From Jacaranda mimosifolia (lineage: Eukaryota > Streptophyta > Magnoliopsida > Lamiales > Bignoniaceae): a stretch of DNA of 64,000 nucleotides. The notes below the pieces were generated by a model. The model made no database searches. It saw only the letters and a list, made by a program, of their open reading frames with translations, and was not told where the DNA came from. The position numbers and the translations under genes were made by a program. Positions 1-12,000 of the stretch are shown in pieces. Numbering within the stretch: position 1 is the first letter of the stretch; every line of letters starts with the position of its first letter. The stretch spans positions 33,500,760-33,564,759 of the forward strand of contig CM032127.1 in NCBI GenBank assembly GCA_018894105.1, read 5' to 3'.

Positions 1-1598
1 TTAAAGCGGTCATTCAAAAGCTTCCTCCATTACAAATTCCTTCAGATGGGAAAAGGATTCTTCAGACAGATGCTAGTGATTCATTCTGGGCTGCAGTTCT
101 CATTGAAGAAAAGGAAGGAAAGAGAAAAGTGTGTGGTTTCAAAAGTGGTTCTTTCAAGCTTGCAGAACAACACTACCACTCAACTTACAAGGAGATTTTG
201 GCGGTAAAGAAAGGTATTGAAAAGTTCCAATTTCATCTTATCGGCCATCATTTCTTTGTGGAAATGGACATGACTGCCTTCCCTAAAATGCTGAGTTTCA
301 AGCCTCATACTATTCCTCCTAAGCAATTACTCAGATGGGCGGAATGGTTTTCTCAGTACTCTTTCACTGTCAACCATATCAAAGGGAAGAATAATGTCCT
401 TGCTGATCTACTTTCCAGGCCTAAATTCTTTGAAATACCCAGAAGACATATTCCCATCATTTGCATGTTTTCTCCAGCACCACCTCCAAAAATCCCTACC
501 TTTTATGACTTCCCTCTTGACAGTCTTCCTCCAGAGTTGTTTGACCTAATCAAAACCAAAACTCTTAAGTCCAGAGCTAAGGAATTCATGTTAAAATACC
601 AATCCCTTACTGTTAGAAAAACTGGACTTCACACTTTTGGTGGTTTAGGTTTCCGTCCAGACTATCCATTCTTCACCTTGTTCAGCGTATCCAATCCTTT
701 TCATCTCATGTTTTCCAAAGAACTTATTTGCATGCTTTGGTATATGCTTGAACAATGGAAGATTGCTGTGGAATTTCCTATTGAACAATCTATCAGATGG
801 ATAGCAGAGTTACACAGCGGATGGTTTGATGATTTCGATGATAATCCCTGTGCCAGATCATTTCTTGAATGGTTTTATCCGTTATCAATTTGGATGAAAT
901 TATTCAAAGTTATTCAAATTAAACAGGTTGGAAGAACTGAACCAGGAGTCTCTGTTGTTTTCATCCTTTCAAGACAAAGTTCTCCTCACATCCATAACTT
1001 ACCATATTTTTACTCAGTTCAAGAATATGGTGTTTTTCCGTATTTCCTCAACAAAGAGTTTTTTGAACATGGAAGTGAGATCAGAGAATTTCAAAGGAAA
1101 ATGGCAGAGAATAATTCTATTGTTCCACCTCAGATATGGCCCAGATTTGAAGAGGATGCTCCATGGGAACAAATGCCTATTGACTATGCTATACAGCTGC
1201 AAAATGATGCCAGAGCTTACTTTGAGCAGTTTTATACAGAGTACAATAGGACTACCCCAGAACATATGTGGGGGTCTTCGAAGGCTTATTTCAAGACACA
1301 TTGGAATTCACTTTCTCATAATAAGTCTTCCCAGGGTGTTGCTGCTACTGTCCCATGCTCGTTTCCAGTTGTTTCTACACTCGCCCCAACGATTCCTACT
1401 TCATTAGATAAGGGTAAGGAAAAGGTGATTGAACAAGACGATATGATGGAATCACAGGACCCTTATGAGCTGGAATCACAATGGATGGAAAAAGCTGGGA
1501 TTACTGTTGACCTTAACAATCCGTTGAGTCAGACTCCACCACAGAACACATCACGCGTGGTGTTTGGCCCATTTCCTGCTGGCTTTTTGACTGAATAA
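1..1598 (+). CDS. P1: 3' end of pararetrovirus polyprotein (RNase H and C-terminal domain), cut by window edge
   Basis: The frame is open from base 3 to the stop at 1596-1598. It begins just inside RNase H, whose first catalytic Asp is at 69-71, and the YKE, EMD and ADLL motifs holding the other acidic residues follow. The remaining roughly 390 residues form the unassigned C-terminal domain. Without the upstream sequence I cannot say whether the copy is complete. As far as I can compare, this stretch and the following leader are the same as 6849 onwards, including private residues shared only with P2 (an Arg in the GF-DYPFF segment and a Leu in the PTS-DKGKE segment), so P1 and P2 are very recent duplicates or an assembly repeat. 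Confidence 0.85.
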   Translation, partial: KAVIQKLPPLQIPSDGKRILQTDASDSFWAAVLIEEKEGKRKVCGFKSGSFKLAEQHYHSTYKEILAVKKGIEKFQFHLIGHHFFVEMDMTAFPKMLSFKPHTIPPKQLLRWAEWFSQYSFTVNHIKGKNNVLADLLSRPKFFEIPRRHIPIICMFSPAPPPKIPTFYDFPLDSLPPELFDLIKTKTLKSRAKEFMLKYQSLTVRKTGLHTFGGLGFRPDYPFFTLFSVSNPFHLMFSKELICMLWYMLEQWKIAVEFPIEQSIRWIAELHSGWFDDFDDNPCARSFLEWFYPLSIWMKLFKVIQIKQVGRTEPGVSVVFILSRQSSPHIHNLPYFYSVQEYGVFPYFLNKEFFEHGSEIREFQRKMAENNSIVPPQIWPRFEEDAPWEQMPIDYAIQLQNDARAYFEQFYTEYNRTTPEHMWGSSKAYFKTHWNSLSHNKSSQGVAATVPCSFPVVSTLAPTIPTSLDKGKEKVIEQDDMMESQDPYELESQWMEKAGITVDLNNPLSQTPPQNTSRVVFGPFPAGFLTE

Positions 1599-1722
1599 AA
1601 GCTAGCGTCTTTACAGCTTTCAGTTTGCTTTTGCTTTGTTTGGTTTGTCGTTTGTTTGTATTATTGGGTTTTGCTTTTTATCTTGTTTAAAGTTGTTTTT
1701 AATTATTGTACTTGTTGTCGAG

Positions 1723-1729
1723 TGAGTCA
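1723..1729 (+). promoter_or_regulatory. TGAGTCA bZIP (GCN4/AP-1-like) motif
   Basis: TGAGTCA lies 53 bp upstream of the TATA box and appears in all the intergenic regions I compared. Caulimovirus promoters commonly bind plant bZIP factors at TGACG elements in a similar position. That this motif does the same job is inferred from position and conservation. Confidence 0.45.
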
Positions 1730-1781
1730 GATAAGTCCTGTACTGTAATTATTTTAGTTTGTCGCTTGTCAAACCTCCCTC

Positions 1782-1789
1782 TATATAAA
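1782..1789 (+). promoter_or_regulatory. TATA box (TATATAAA) of the viral promoter
   Basis: TATATAAA sits in CTCTATATAAAGGG, a strong plant TATA context resembling the CaMV 35S core. Transcription is expected about 25-35 bp downstream, near 1810-1820 (inferred). Equivalent boxes occur at 8630, 15478, 17552, 22587, 27952 and 32003 (+) and at 40732-40739 and 54389-54396 (-). The one upstream of M2 is mutated. Confidence 0.8.
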
Positions 1790-1831
1790 GGGATGAGTTT
1801 TCAGTTTGTAAGCAGATTGAGTGGGGAGAAA

Positions 1832-1837
1832 AATAAA
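1832..1837 (+). terminator. AATAAA polyadenylation signal
   Basis: AATAAA follows a purine run, GGGGAGAAAAA (1823-1833), which is itself a candidate plus-strand polypurine primer. The signal lies only about 20 nt after the expected transcription start, so it must be ignored on the first pass and used on the second, as caulimovirids do to make terminally redundant RNA. It is present in every intergenic region of the array. Confidence 0.65.
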
Positions 1838-2089
1838 ATCATCTTTTAAGCATCTCTTGTTTCCTTTACTTTTTCCAGTTTCGTTTACTATTCCGCTACC
1901 ATCTTCGAACTTTTAAAACTTAAGTATGCTCTGCAGTTGCCTTTAATATGATCCACTGCATCAGAAAAGGTTTTAATTTTCCTTCTCTAAGTTTAGTTTT
2001 CTGGCTTCTTTGAGTTCTCTATTCTTGACCATGATCCTAACAGAAGTATGTGTCTTAGCATAAAAGGACACGCCCTTGTTGCCCACAGT

Positions 2090-2192
2090 TGAGGCCTTTC
2101 CCGGCGGACGTCATACCTTGCTAAGATACCGACTTCCAGTATGAGGCCTTTCCCGGCGGACGTCATACCTTGCTAAGATACCGACTTCCAGT
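2090..2192 (+). repeat. Tandem duplication in leader (51 bp x2, period 52)
   Basis: The segment starting TGAGGCCTTTCCC and ending ACTTCCAGT occurs at 2090-2140 and 2142-2192, separated by one base. The same duplication is at 8938-9040 upstream of P3. Leaders of P8, M1, M2 and M3 have one copy. It marks P2 and P3 as sister copies. Confidence 0.95.
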
Positions 2193-2209
2193 TGGTATCG
2201 GAGCCATGG
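2193..2209 (+). other. Reverse-transcription primer binding site (tRNA-Met type), P2
   Basis: TGGTATCGGAGCC followed directly by ATGG. Plant pararetroviruses prime minus-strand synthesis with initiator tRNA-Met, whose 3' end complements TGGTATCAGAGCC. This copy has G instead of A at the eighth base. The polyprotein ATG (2206-2208) is immediately adjacent. Confidence 0.85.
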
Positions 2210-5200
2210 ATAGTTTACTACCAAGGCCAGCTACTTCTACTTCATCTTCCTCTTCCCTTGTTCCAAGTCCCAGTTTCCGTAAATCAGATGCTTCTAAGAT
2301 AGATTCCCTTTATGAAGTAACCTATCTCCCAGATAATGAAAAGGTTCCATTAACCAATTTGCCACTCATTAACCCTTATAATGCTTTCACAAAACCTAGA
2401 TCTTCCTTCACCAAAACCGTTAAAAGCCTTATTACTCCTTCTAAAGTTCAGGTTAAGGAGTATGTCCAAGCCTCTGCTTTTGATCAACACTTTTTACCAG
2501 CTACAGAAAAGGAGCAGATGGTTTCTACCGTCTCACTTACCAAGGTTATGGCTTTCAGAAGGATATACTCATATCCATTTTGGAGCCATAAGGTTTGCTC
2601 TTACCCTTCATGGAAGAAAAGGTTTACCTACCACGGCTAGAATTGCTCTGTTGGATACCCGGTATTCTGACTATCAGCATGCATGTATTGGCACAGTTCA
2701 AACAACGTTGAATTCGGGAACAGTCCTTGTAACGATGTTTCCTAATTTCAACCTGCCAATATCAGATCCATGTTTACAGTCTGCACTGAAGCTCCAAATT
2801 CAGATCTGTGGAGCAGTCCCTACGGCTACAACTTATTCTGCAACCCTTCACTATCAAATGGTGTACAGGATTCAAAATCATTCAATTGATTTTGCGTATC
2901 CTCAGGAGACTAATGAAGCCTTGTTAATTTCAGTGGACACTGACCATATTCCCAGCTGTACGTATGTCCCCAGACAATTACCTAAAGAAGAATTGCAGAA
3001 GTTGATCCCTGAATCTTGGATTACGGCCTATGAACAAACTCACCAAGCGTCCAGGGATTCAAAGCCGATCCAGTCTACTGAACCATCCTTTCACAAAAAC
3101 AAGGACGGAACAGTAGAAATCAAGTTCCAGAAGCAGAAAGAAAAGACCGGGATACCTAGCTGTTTCAATCCTGCCTATTCTATTGGTCCTGAGATGACAA
3201 TCTATGGATTCGATGGATGTGGCAGTCCTATTTATGCACCACCAGAAGTCCCTGAAGCTCCTAGACAAAGACCATCAAGATTGTCTAGGGATGATCCTTT
3301 TGTAGATACGTTGGGACAACCTTCAGGCAAATTTGACTACTTGGTCAAATATACTCCACCGCCTCCATCACCGTGGCCAACAACACATACTGGATGGGGA
3401 GTTCAAGAGGGATATGAAGACAGCGATGATGAGGAATACTACAAGGATGATGATGATGATTATATTCCTTTGTTACCCTCACATGATTGTTTGGATGAAG
3501 ATCCAATCCCCAATCAGATCATGATGTTTGGTCCTACTTCCTCTTCCTTTCAACAGTTGAATTATCCTCCTAAGGAAATTCAAACTCCCGAGTATAATCA
3601 CTCTTGGAAGGTTAGGAATCCTACAACAAGAAGGTCAGATGGATCAACGATGGAAGTTTCAGCTGCTGAAGCAACCCTCAACTGGCAGTCAGAAAATGCA
3701 GTGGTCCAAAATCATATGCTGCAGAAAATTGTAAAAAGCCAGGAGAGGATTGAAGCAAAGATAGACAACCAGCTGTCAGCAACAATTCAAGCCCTGAAGG
3801 AGAGAATAGACCTGGTGCACAATGAGATCATGAGACTTCTCCAAGCCTCACAGCCATTCAGCCATAAAGAACAGGAGATCAGGACACTTAAGACCCAACT
3901 AAAGTCTCTTGAAGAACAGTACCAGAGAGACTCTATTTGGAGCACACCCCAACCTGCAGTGTCTTCTTATCCTGTAGTTTCACAACCACTTCATGGGCTG
4001 CACAATTTCAAAAAGATGTTTGGAGACTCATCTTCATTCTTTTCTCCGGAGGAATATAAAAAGAAAAGCAATCCTCAAACCTCTTCCTCTACAGCATTGA
4101 GCATAGCTGAGCCTACACAGCCAAAGCCATCACAGTTCATGATGCAGAATTCCTCTAGTTCAAATCCAATCACAGATTATCTTAAGAAGGCTGCTGACCA
4201 CGAAGACAACAAGCCAAACAGACCATGGCCAGTTTTTGTGACAGAAGATATCAGTGATACAGAGGAACTCTCAGAAGACATCCCGTTACTTTTTATGAAT
4301 CAACCTCCAGAAGAAAGAACTCCAGATACTCCACAAGAGCCAGTTGTTGATGATGAACCAGAGACCAGTCAACAAGGACAACAGAGAAACCCTCCACCAA
4401 CTTATTCTTATTCTAGCAATTCAGGACATCTGTTCTCATTTGATGATATCCCTCCTTCTCAGTGGAAGGATAGAATTCATGAAATGATGTCTTGGTGTGT
4501 TACAGAACTTCAAAAACCAGGTGCTGATCTTACCAATGTTATAAATGGTTTTACTGCTAGAATGACTGGTACCTTGAAAGAATGGTGGTATGCTCTTGGA
4601 GAGTACAGACAGATCCAGGCCAGAAACTCACCAAATATTGAAACTTTTATGAGTACTATTTATATTGAGTTTCTGGGCAAACATGAAAACAATATTGATG
4701 TTGCACGGGAAGAGTTCTTCAAAATGAAATGCTGTTCTTTTGAAAGAAAGGACCTGGAGAAGCATTTCCAACGGATGTCTCAAAAGTTCTATATTCTTGG
4801 CGGCATGGACAATCCAAATCTGAAGCAAGCCTATATCAATTCCATTCCTGAGTCACTTGGTCGTGAAGCCCTAAGATTAATTGAGATGAGAGGACGAACA
4901 CTGGAGAATGCCTCTCTTGGAGAAATCTATCAATTCATCTTCAAGGCCCTGGAAAAGTTATGCAATAATTGGAAATTCTTTAAGGAGTTCCAGGAGACAG
5001 GAAGAAAATTTTCAAAGGAATGTGACAGGAAGGATCTTCAGATTAAATGCAAGACAGAAAAATGCCAGTGCCCAGAAAAGTCTCATAAGCATCACAAAAG
5101 ATTCAAAAAGCATCGTGATTTTCACCACCAACAATGGAGACCCAGGAGGAGAAGGAGATATTTCAGGAGAAAGTTCTCAAAGAAAAAAGGAGACAGGTGC

Positions 5201-8200
5201 CATATTTGCCATAAGCAAGGTCACTGGGCTAGGAATGGTCCTAACAAGAAAAGGGACAAGATACTCAAACAGGTGTTCCAGCTAACCCAGTGTGATCTTG
5301 AGAATGAGGATCTGGAATCACTCTTTTCTGAGGAGGACGAGCCCTCTGAAAAGACGTTGTTTGCCCTAGAAGATGTTTCTGAAGCAGACTCTTCCTCTGA
5401 GGATGAGATCAATGAAGACCAGCTTCCTATCTTCGGAATTCAGTTCATTGGTCTTGCTCTTGCCGTACCATTTGTGCAGGTACAAATTATTCCTCAGAAA
5501 TATGACAACCCTATTACTCTGGTTGGTCTTATTGATACAGGGGCATCCAAATCTATCCTCAACCCTAGAGTTTTACCTGCCTCTTTCTGGAAAAAATATC
5601 ATGAAGTCTTTCAGGTTGCTAACAGTGAGAATCTAACAATAGAACTAATTAGCAAGCCTGTTAAGATACAATTTTTCCCAGAACTTTCCATCACTCACAA
5701 ATTCCTTGGTTCCTCTTTGCCTAAACAAGATATTGTGATAGGGTTTGATATCATTAAACAGCTTTGGGAAAAGAAAGTAATACCTAAATCTGAAGGTCTT
5801 AGATTTAAGTCTTATTTTCTTCCCTACATCAAACCTCATTACAATATGTCTTTCCAAACTGAGTCCATTACTGATGTACATACCCTTTTAATTAGAGATT
5901 GTTGTGCAGAATCTCACTCTGATTTCATTCATAAATGCACAAATCCCCTTTGGAAAAATTCAGAGTTTTTTGTACAGCTTCCTTTTAAAAAAGATGTATA
6001 TATAAACCCTACAAAAGCCAGTCATCCAGGAATGCCTCCAGAACAACTTGAACTAGCAACCAGAGAATTAGCTCAGCTCCGTGATGAAGGACTTATTGAA
6101 GATACCAATTCTCCATGGGCTAGTCAGGCATTCTATGTAAATAAGAGATCTGAACAGGCGAGGGGAAAGATGAGACTGGTTATTAATTACAAGCCCCTTA
6201 ACTACTTTCTTGCTGATGAGAAGTTCCCGTTACAGAATCGGAATTGCCTGTTTTCAAATCTGACCAAAGCCAATGTATTCTCAAAGTTTGACTTAAAAGC
6301 AGGGTTTTGGCAGATAGGCATCCATCCAGAAGATCGGTACAAGACTGCATTCTGTATCCCAAATGCTCATTTCCAATGGACGGTCATTCCTTTTGGTTTA
6401 AAAACAGCTCCATCATTATTCCAGAAGGCTATGGTTAAAATCTTTGAGCCTTTGTTCCCAAATGCGTTGGTTTACATTGATGATATCTTGCTGTTTTCTG
6501 AAGATATGCAGACACACTTATTTCTTCTGCATAAATTTGGGGACCTTGTAAGACAGTATGGAATAATGCTCTCAGAAAAGAAGATGACCATCGCACAAAG
6601 TGAAATAGAGTTCTTGGGAATGTTTATCAAGGATGGACAATATTCCTTACAGCCTCATATTGCCACTGAGCTTCTCAAATTCCCAGACGATTTGGAATCC
6701 AAGCAGCACATTCAACAGTTTCTTGGAGTAATCAACTATGCTGCTGATTTCATTCCCAGACTAGCATCAATCATCAGACCACTACAGGATATGCTTAAGA
6801 AAAATCCTCCACAATGGTCTCATGCTCAGAGGAAAGCAGTTCAATCCATTAAAGCGGTCATTCAAAAGCTTCCTCCATTACAAATTCCTTCAGATGGGAA
6901 AAGGATTCTTCAGACAGATGCTAGTGATTCATTCTGGGCTGCAGTTCTCATTGAAGAAAAGGAAGGAAAGAGAAAAGTGTGTGGTTTCAAAAGTGGTTCT
7001 TTCAAGCTTGCAGAACAACACTACCACTCAACTTACAAGGAGATTTTGGCGGTAAAGAAAGGTATTGAAAAGTTCCAATTTCATCTTATCGGCCATCATT
7101 TCTTTGTGGAAATGGACATGACTGCCTTCCCTAAAATGCTGAGTTTCAAGCCTCATACTATTCCTCCTAAGCAATTACTCAGATGGGCGGAATGGTTTTC
7201 TCAGTACTCTTTCACTGTCAACCATATCAAAGGGAAGAATAATGTCCTTGCTGATCTACTTTCCAGGCCTAAATTCTTTGAAATACCCAGAAGACATATT
7301 CCCATCATTTGCATGTTTTCTCCAGCACCACCTCCAAAAATCCCTACCTTTTATGACTTCCCTCTTGACAGTCTTCCTCCAGAGTTGTTTGACCTAATCA
7401 AAACCAAAACTCTTAAGTCCAGAGCTAAGGAATTCATGTTAAAATACCAATCCCTTACTGTTAGAAAAACTGGACTTCACACTTTTGGTGGTTTAGGTTT
7501 CCGTCCAGACTATCCATTCTTCACCTTGTTCAGCGTATCCAATCCTTTTCATCTCATGTTTTCCAAAGAACTTATTTGCATGCTTTGGTATATGCTTGAA
7601 CAATGGAAGATTGCTGTGGAATTTCCTATTGAACAATCTATCAGATGGATAGCAGAGTTACACAGCGGATGGTTTGATGATTTCGATGATAATCCCTGTG
7701 CCAGATCATTTCTTGAATGGTTTTATCCGTTATCAATTTGGATGAAATTATTCAAAGTTATTCAAATTAAACAGGTTGGAAGAACTGAACCAGGAGTCTC
7801 TGTTGTTTTCATCCTTTCAAGACAAAGTTCTCCTCACATCCATAACTTACCATATTTTTACTCAGTTCAAGAATATGGTGTTTTTCCGTATTTCCTCAAC
7901 AAAGAGTTTTTTGAACATGGAAGTGAGATCAGAGAATTTCAAAGGAAAATGGCAGAGAATAATTCTATTGTTCCACCTCAGATATGGCCCAGATTTGAAG
8001 AGGATGCTCCATGGGAACAAATGCCTATTGACTATGCTATACAGCTGCAAAATGATGCCAGAGCTTACTTTGAGCAGTTTTATACAGAGTACAATAGGAC
8101 TACCCCAGAACATATGTGGGGGTCTTCGAAGGCTTATTTCAAGACACATTGGAATTCACTTTCTCATAATAAGTCTTCCCAGGGTGTTGCTGCTACTGTC

Positions 8201-8446
8201 CCATGCTCGTTTCCAGTTGTTTCTACACTCGCCCCAACGATTCCTACTTCATTAGATAAGGGTAAGGAAAAGGTGATTGAACAAGACGATATGATGGAAT
8301 CACAGGACCCTTATGAGCTGGAATCACAATGGATGGAAAAAGCTGGGATTACTGTTGACCTTAACAATCCGTTGAGTCAGACTCCACCACAGAACACATC
8401 ACGCGTGGTGTTTGGCCCATTTCCTGCTGGCTTTTTGACTGAATAA
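2206..8446 (+). pseudogene. P2: full-length pararetrovirus polyprotein, frameshifted in the movement domain
   Basis: All domains are present: movement protein (Asp153 codon at 2654), coiled coil (about 3693-3930), capsid region, zinc knuckle (5198-5239), protease with DTGAS (Asp at 5534), RT with YIDD (6473-6484), RNase H (Asp at 6917, Glu at 7040, Asp at 7115 and 7253) and the C-terminal domain. The start at 2206 follows the primer site in good context. An 8-bp deletion at about 2526/2527, judged against P8 and M1-M3, breaks the frame after about 107 codons; the rest is open to the stop at 8444-8446. The last Cys of the CCHC knuckle is Gly here, also seen in M1, which should impair zinc binding. 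A full product is therefore not expected. Confidence 0.9.
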
Positions 8447-9053
8447 AAGCTAGCGTCTTTACAGCTTTCAGTTTGCTTTTGCTTTGTTTGGTTTGTCGTT
8501 TGTTTGTATTATTGGGTTTTGCTTTTTATCTTGTTTAAAGTTGTTTTTAATTATTGTACTTGTTGTCGAGTGAGTCAGATAAGTCCTGTACTGTAATTAT
8601 TTTAGTTTGTCGCTTGTCAAACCTCCCTCTATATAAAGGGATGAGTTTTCAGTTTGTAAGCAGATTGAGTGGGGAGAAAAATAAAATCATCTTTTAAGCA
8701 TCTCTTGTTTCCTTTACTTTTTCCAGTTTCGTTTACTATTCCGCTACCATCTTCGAACTTTTAAAACTTAAGTATGCTCTGCAGTTGCCTTTAATATGAT
8801 CCACTGCATCAGAAAAGGTTTTAATTTTCCTTCTCTAAGTTTAGTTTTCTGGCTTCTTTGAGTTCTCTATTCTTGACCATGATCCTAACAGAAGTATGTG
8901 TCTTAGCATAAAAGGACACGCCCTTGTTGCCCACAGTTGAGGCCTTTCCCGGCGGACGTCATACCTTGCTAAGATACCGACTTCCAGTATGAGGCCTTTC
9001 CCGGCGGACGTCATACCTTGCTAAGATACCGACTTCCAGTTGGTATCGGAGCC
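8447..9053 (+). promoter_or_regulatory. Intergenic region 2: poly(A) for P2, promoter and leader for P3
   Basis: As far as I can compare, this is the same as region 1, including the leader duplication (8938-9040). TGAGTCA is at 8571-8577, the TATA box at 8630-8637 and AATAAA at 8680-8685. It differs from the other regions by carrying a single TATGATCC variant in the leader where they have AGGATCC, a change shared only with region 1. Confidence 0.8.
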
Positions 9054-9057
9054 ATGG
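9041..9057 (+). other. Primer binding site, P3
   Basis: TGGTATCGGAGCC with the same G variant as P2, adjoining the ATG at 9054. Confidence 0.85.
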
Positions 9058-12000
9058 ATAGTTTACTACCAAGGCCAGCTACTTCTACTTCATCTTCCTC
9101 TTCCCTTGTTCCAAGTCCCAGTTTCCGTAAATCAGATGCTTCTAAGATAGATTCCCTTTATGAAGTAACCTATCTCCCAGATAATGAAAAGGTTCCATTA
9201 ACCAATTTGCCACTCATTAACCCTTATAATGCTTTCACAAAACCTAGATCTTCCTTCACCAAAACCGTTAAAAGCCTTATTACTCCTTCTAAAGTTCAGG
9301 TTAAGGAGTATGTCCAAGCCTCTGCTTTTGATCAACACTTTTTACCAGCTACAGAAAAGGAGCAGATGGTTTCTACCGTCTCACTTACCAAGGTTATGGC
9401 TTTCAGAAGGATATACTCATATCCATTTTGGAGCCATAAGGTTTGCTCTTACCCTTCATGGAAGAAAAGGTTTACCTACCACGGCTAGAATTGCTCTGTT
9501 GGATACCCGGTATTCTGACTATCAGCATGCATGTATTGGCACAGTTCAAACAACGTTGAATTCGGGAACAGTCCTTGTAACGATGTTTCCTAATTTCAAC
9601 CTGCCAATATCAGATCCATGTTTACAGTCTGCACTGAAGCTCCAAATTCAGATCTGTGGAGCAGTCCCTACGGCTACAACTTATTCTGCAACCCTTCACT
9701 ATCAAATGGTGTACAGGATTCAAAATCATTCAATTGATTTTGCGTATCCTCAGGAGACTAATGAAGCCTTGTTAATTTCAGTGGACACTGACCATATTCC
9801 CAGCTGTACGTATGTCCCCAGACAATTACCTAAAGAAGAATTGCAGAAGTTGATCCCTGAATCTTGGATTACGGCCTATGAACAAACTCACCAAGCGTCC
9901 AGGGATTCAAAGCCGATCCAGTCTACTGAACCATCCTTTCACAAAAACAAGGACGGAACAGTAGAAATCAAGTTCCAGAAGCAGAAAGAAAAGACCGGGA
10001 TACCTAGCTGTTTCAATCCTGCCTATTCTATTGGTCCTGAGATGACAATCTATGGATTCGATGGATGTGGCAGTCCTATTTATGCACCACCAGAAGTCCC
10101 TGAAGCTCCTAGACAAAGACCATCAAGATTGTCTAGGGATGATCCTTTTGTAGATACGTTGGGACAACCTTCAGGCAAATTTGACTACTTGGTCAAATAT
10201 ACTCCACCGCCTCCATCACCGTGGCCAACAACACATACTGGATGGGGAGTTCAAGAGGGATATGAAGACAGCGATGATGAGGAATACTACAAGGATGATG
10301 ATGATGATTATATTCCTTTGTTACCCTCACATGATTGTTTGGATGAAGATCCAATCCCCAGTCAGATCATGATGTTTGGTCCTACTTCCTCTTCCTTTCA
10401 ACAGTTGAATTATCCTCCTAAGGAAATTCAAACTCCCGAGTATAATCACTCTTGGAAGGTTAGGAATCCTACAACAAGAAGGTCAGATGGATCAACGATG
10501 GAAGTTTCAGCTGCTGAAGCAACCCTCAACTGGCAGTCAGAAAATGCAGTGGTCCAAAATCATATGCTGCAGAAAATTGTAAAAAGCCAGGAGAGGATTG
10601 AAGCAAAGATAGACAACCAGCTGTCAGCAACAATTCAAGCCCTGAAGGAGAGAATAGACCTGGTGCACAATGAGATCATGAGACTTCTCCAAGCCTCACA
10701 GCCGTTCAGCCATAAAGAACAGGAGATCAGGACACTTAAGACCCAACTAAAGTCTCTTGAAGAACAGTACCAGAGAGACTCTATTTGGAGCACACCCCAA
10801 CCTGCAGTGTCTTCTTATCCTGTAGTTTCACAACCACTTCATGGGCTGGACAATTTCAAAAAGATGTTTGGAGACTCATCTTCATTCTTTTCTCCGGAGG
10901 AATATAAAAAGAAAAGCAATCCTCAAACCTCTTCCTCTACAGCATTGAGCATAGCTGAGCCTACACAGCCAAAGCCATCACAGTTCATGATGCAGAATTC
11001 CTCTAGTTCAAATCCAATCACAGATTATCTTAAGAAGGCTGCTGACCACGAAGACAACAAGCCAAACAGACCATGGCCAGTTTTTGTGACAGAAGATATC
11101 AGTGATACAGAGGAACTCTCAGAAGACATCCCGTTACTTTTTATGAATCAACCTCCAGAAGAAAGAACTCCAGATACTCCACAAGAGCCAGTTGTTGATG
11201 ATGAACCAGAGACCAGTCAACAAGGACAACAGAGAAACCCTCCACCAACTTATTCTTATTCTAGCAATTCAGGACATCTGTTCTCATTTGATGATATCCC
11301 TCCTTCTCAGTGGAAGGATAGAATTCATGAAATGATGTCTTGGTGTGTTACAGAACTTCAAAAACCAGGTGCTGATCTTACCAATGTTATAAATGGTTTT
11401 ACTGCTAGAATGACTGGTACCTTGAAAGAATGGTGGTATGCTCTTGGAGAGTACAGACAGATCCAGGCCAGAAACTCACCAAATATTGAAACTTTTATGA
11501 GTACTATTTATATTGAGTTTCTGGGCAGACATGAAAACAATATTGATGTTGCACGGGAAGAGTTCTTCAAAATGAAATGCTGTTCTTTTGAAAGAAAGGA
11601 CCTGGAGAAGCATTTCCAACGGATGTCTCAAAAGTTCTATATTCTTGGCGGCATGGACAATCCAAATCTGAAGCAAGCCTATATCAATTCCATTCCTGAG
11701 TCACTTGGTCGTGAAGCCCTAAGATTAATTGAGATGAGAGGACGAACACTTGAGAATGCCTCTCTTGGAGAAATCTATCAATTCGTCTTCAAGGCCCTGG
11801 AAAAGTTATGCAATAATTGGAAATTCTTTAAGGAGTTCCAGGAGACAGGAAGAAAATTTTCAAAGGAATGTGACAGGAAGGATCTTCAGATTAAATGCAA
11901 GACAGAAAAATGCCAGTGCCCAGAAAAGTCTCATAAGCATCACAAAAGATTCAAAAAGCATCGTGATTTTTACCACCAACGATGGAGACCCAGGAGGAGA

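Larger units (their letters stand above)
1599..2205 (+). promoter_or_regulatory. Intergenic region 1: promoter, poly(A) signal and leader for P2
   Basis: This 607-bp non-coding region between the P1 stop and the P2 start holds a bZIP-type motif (1723-1729), a TATA box (1782-1789), a poly(A) signal (1832-1837), a leader of about 390 nt, a 52-bp-period duplication (2090-2192) and a primer binding site (2193-2209). In a head-to-tail array it would serve as 3' end for the copy on its left and promoter for the copy on its right, the role called quasi-LTR in petuvirus integrations. A GACGTC palindrome at 2107-2112 (TGACG on the opposite strand) is a further candidate bZIP site. Confidence 0.8.

Noticed and set aside
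928..1407. Overlapping ORFs of 60-190 codons in other frames, repeated in every copy on both strands
   Set aside because: They lie inside the polyprotein in shifted or antisense frames, repeat only because the unit repeats, and show no domain or context for translation.
2170..2205. In-frame codons upstream of the polyprotein ATG as an N-terminal extension
   Set aside because: They encode leader and primer-site sequence, need a non-ATG start, and the ATG right after the primer site has a good plant context.
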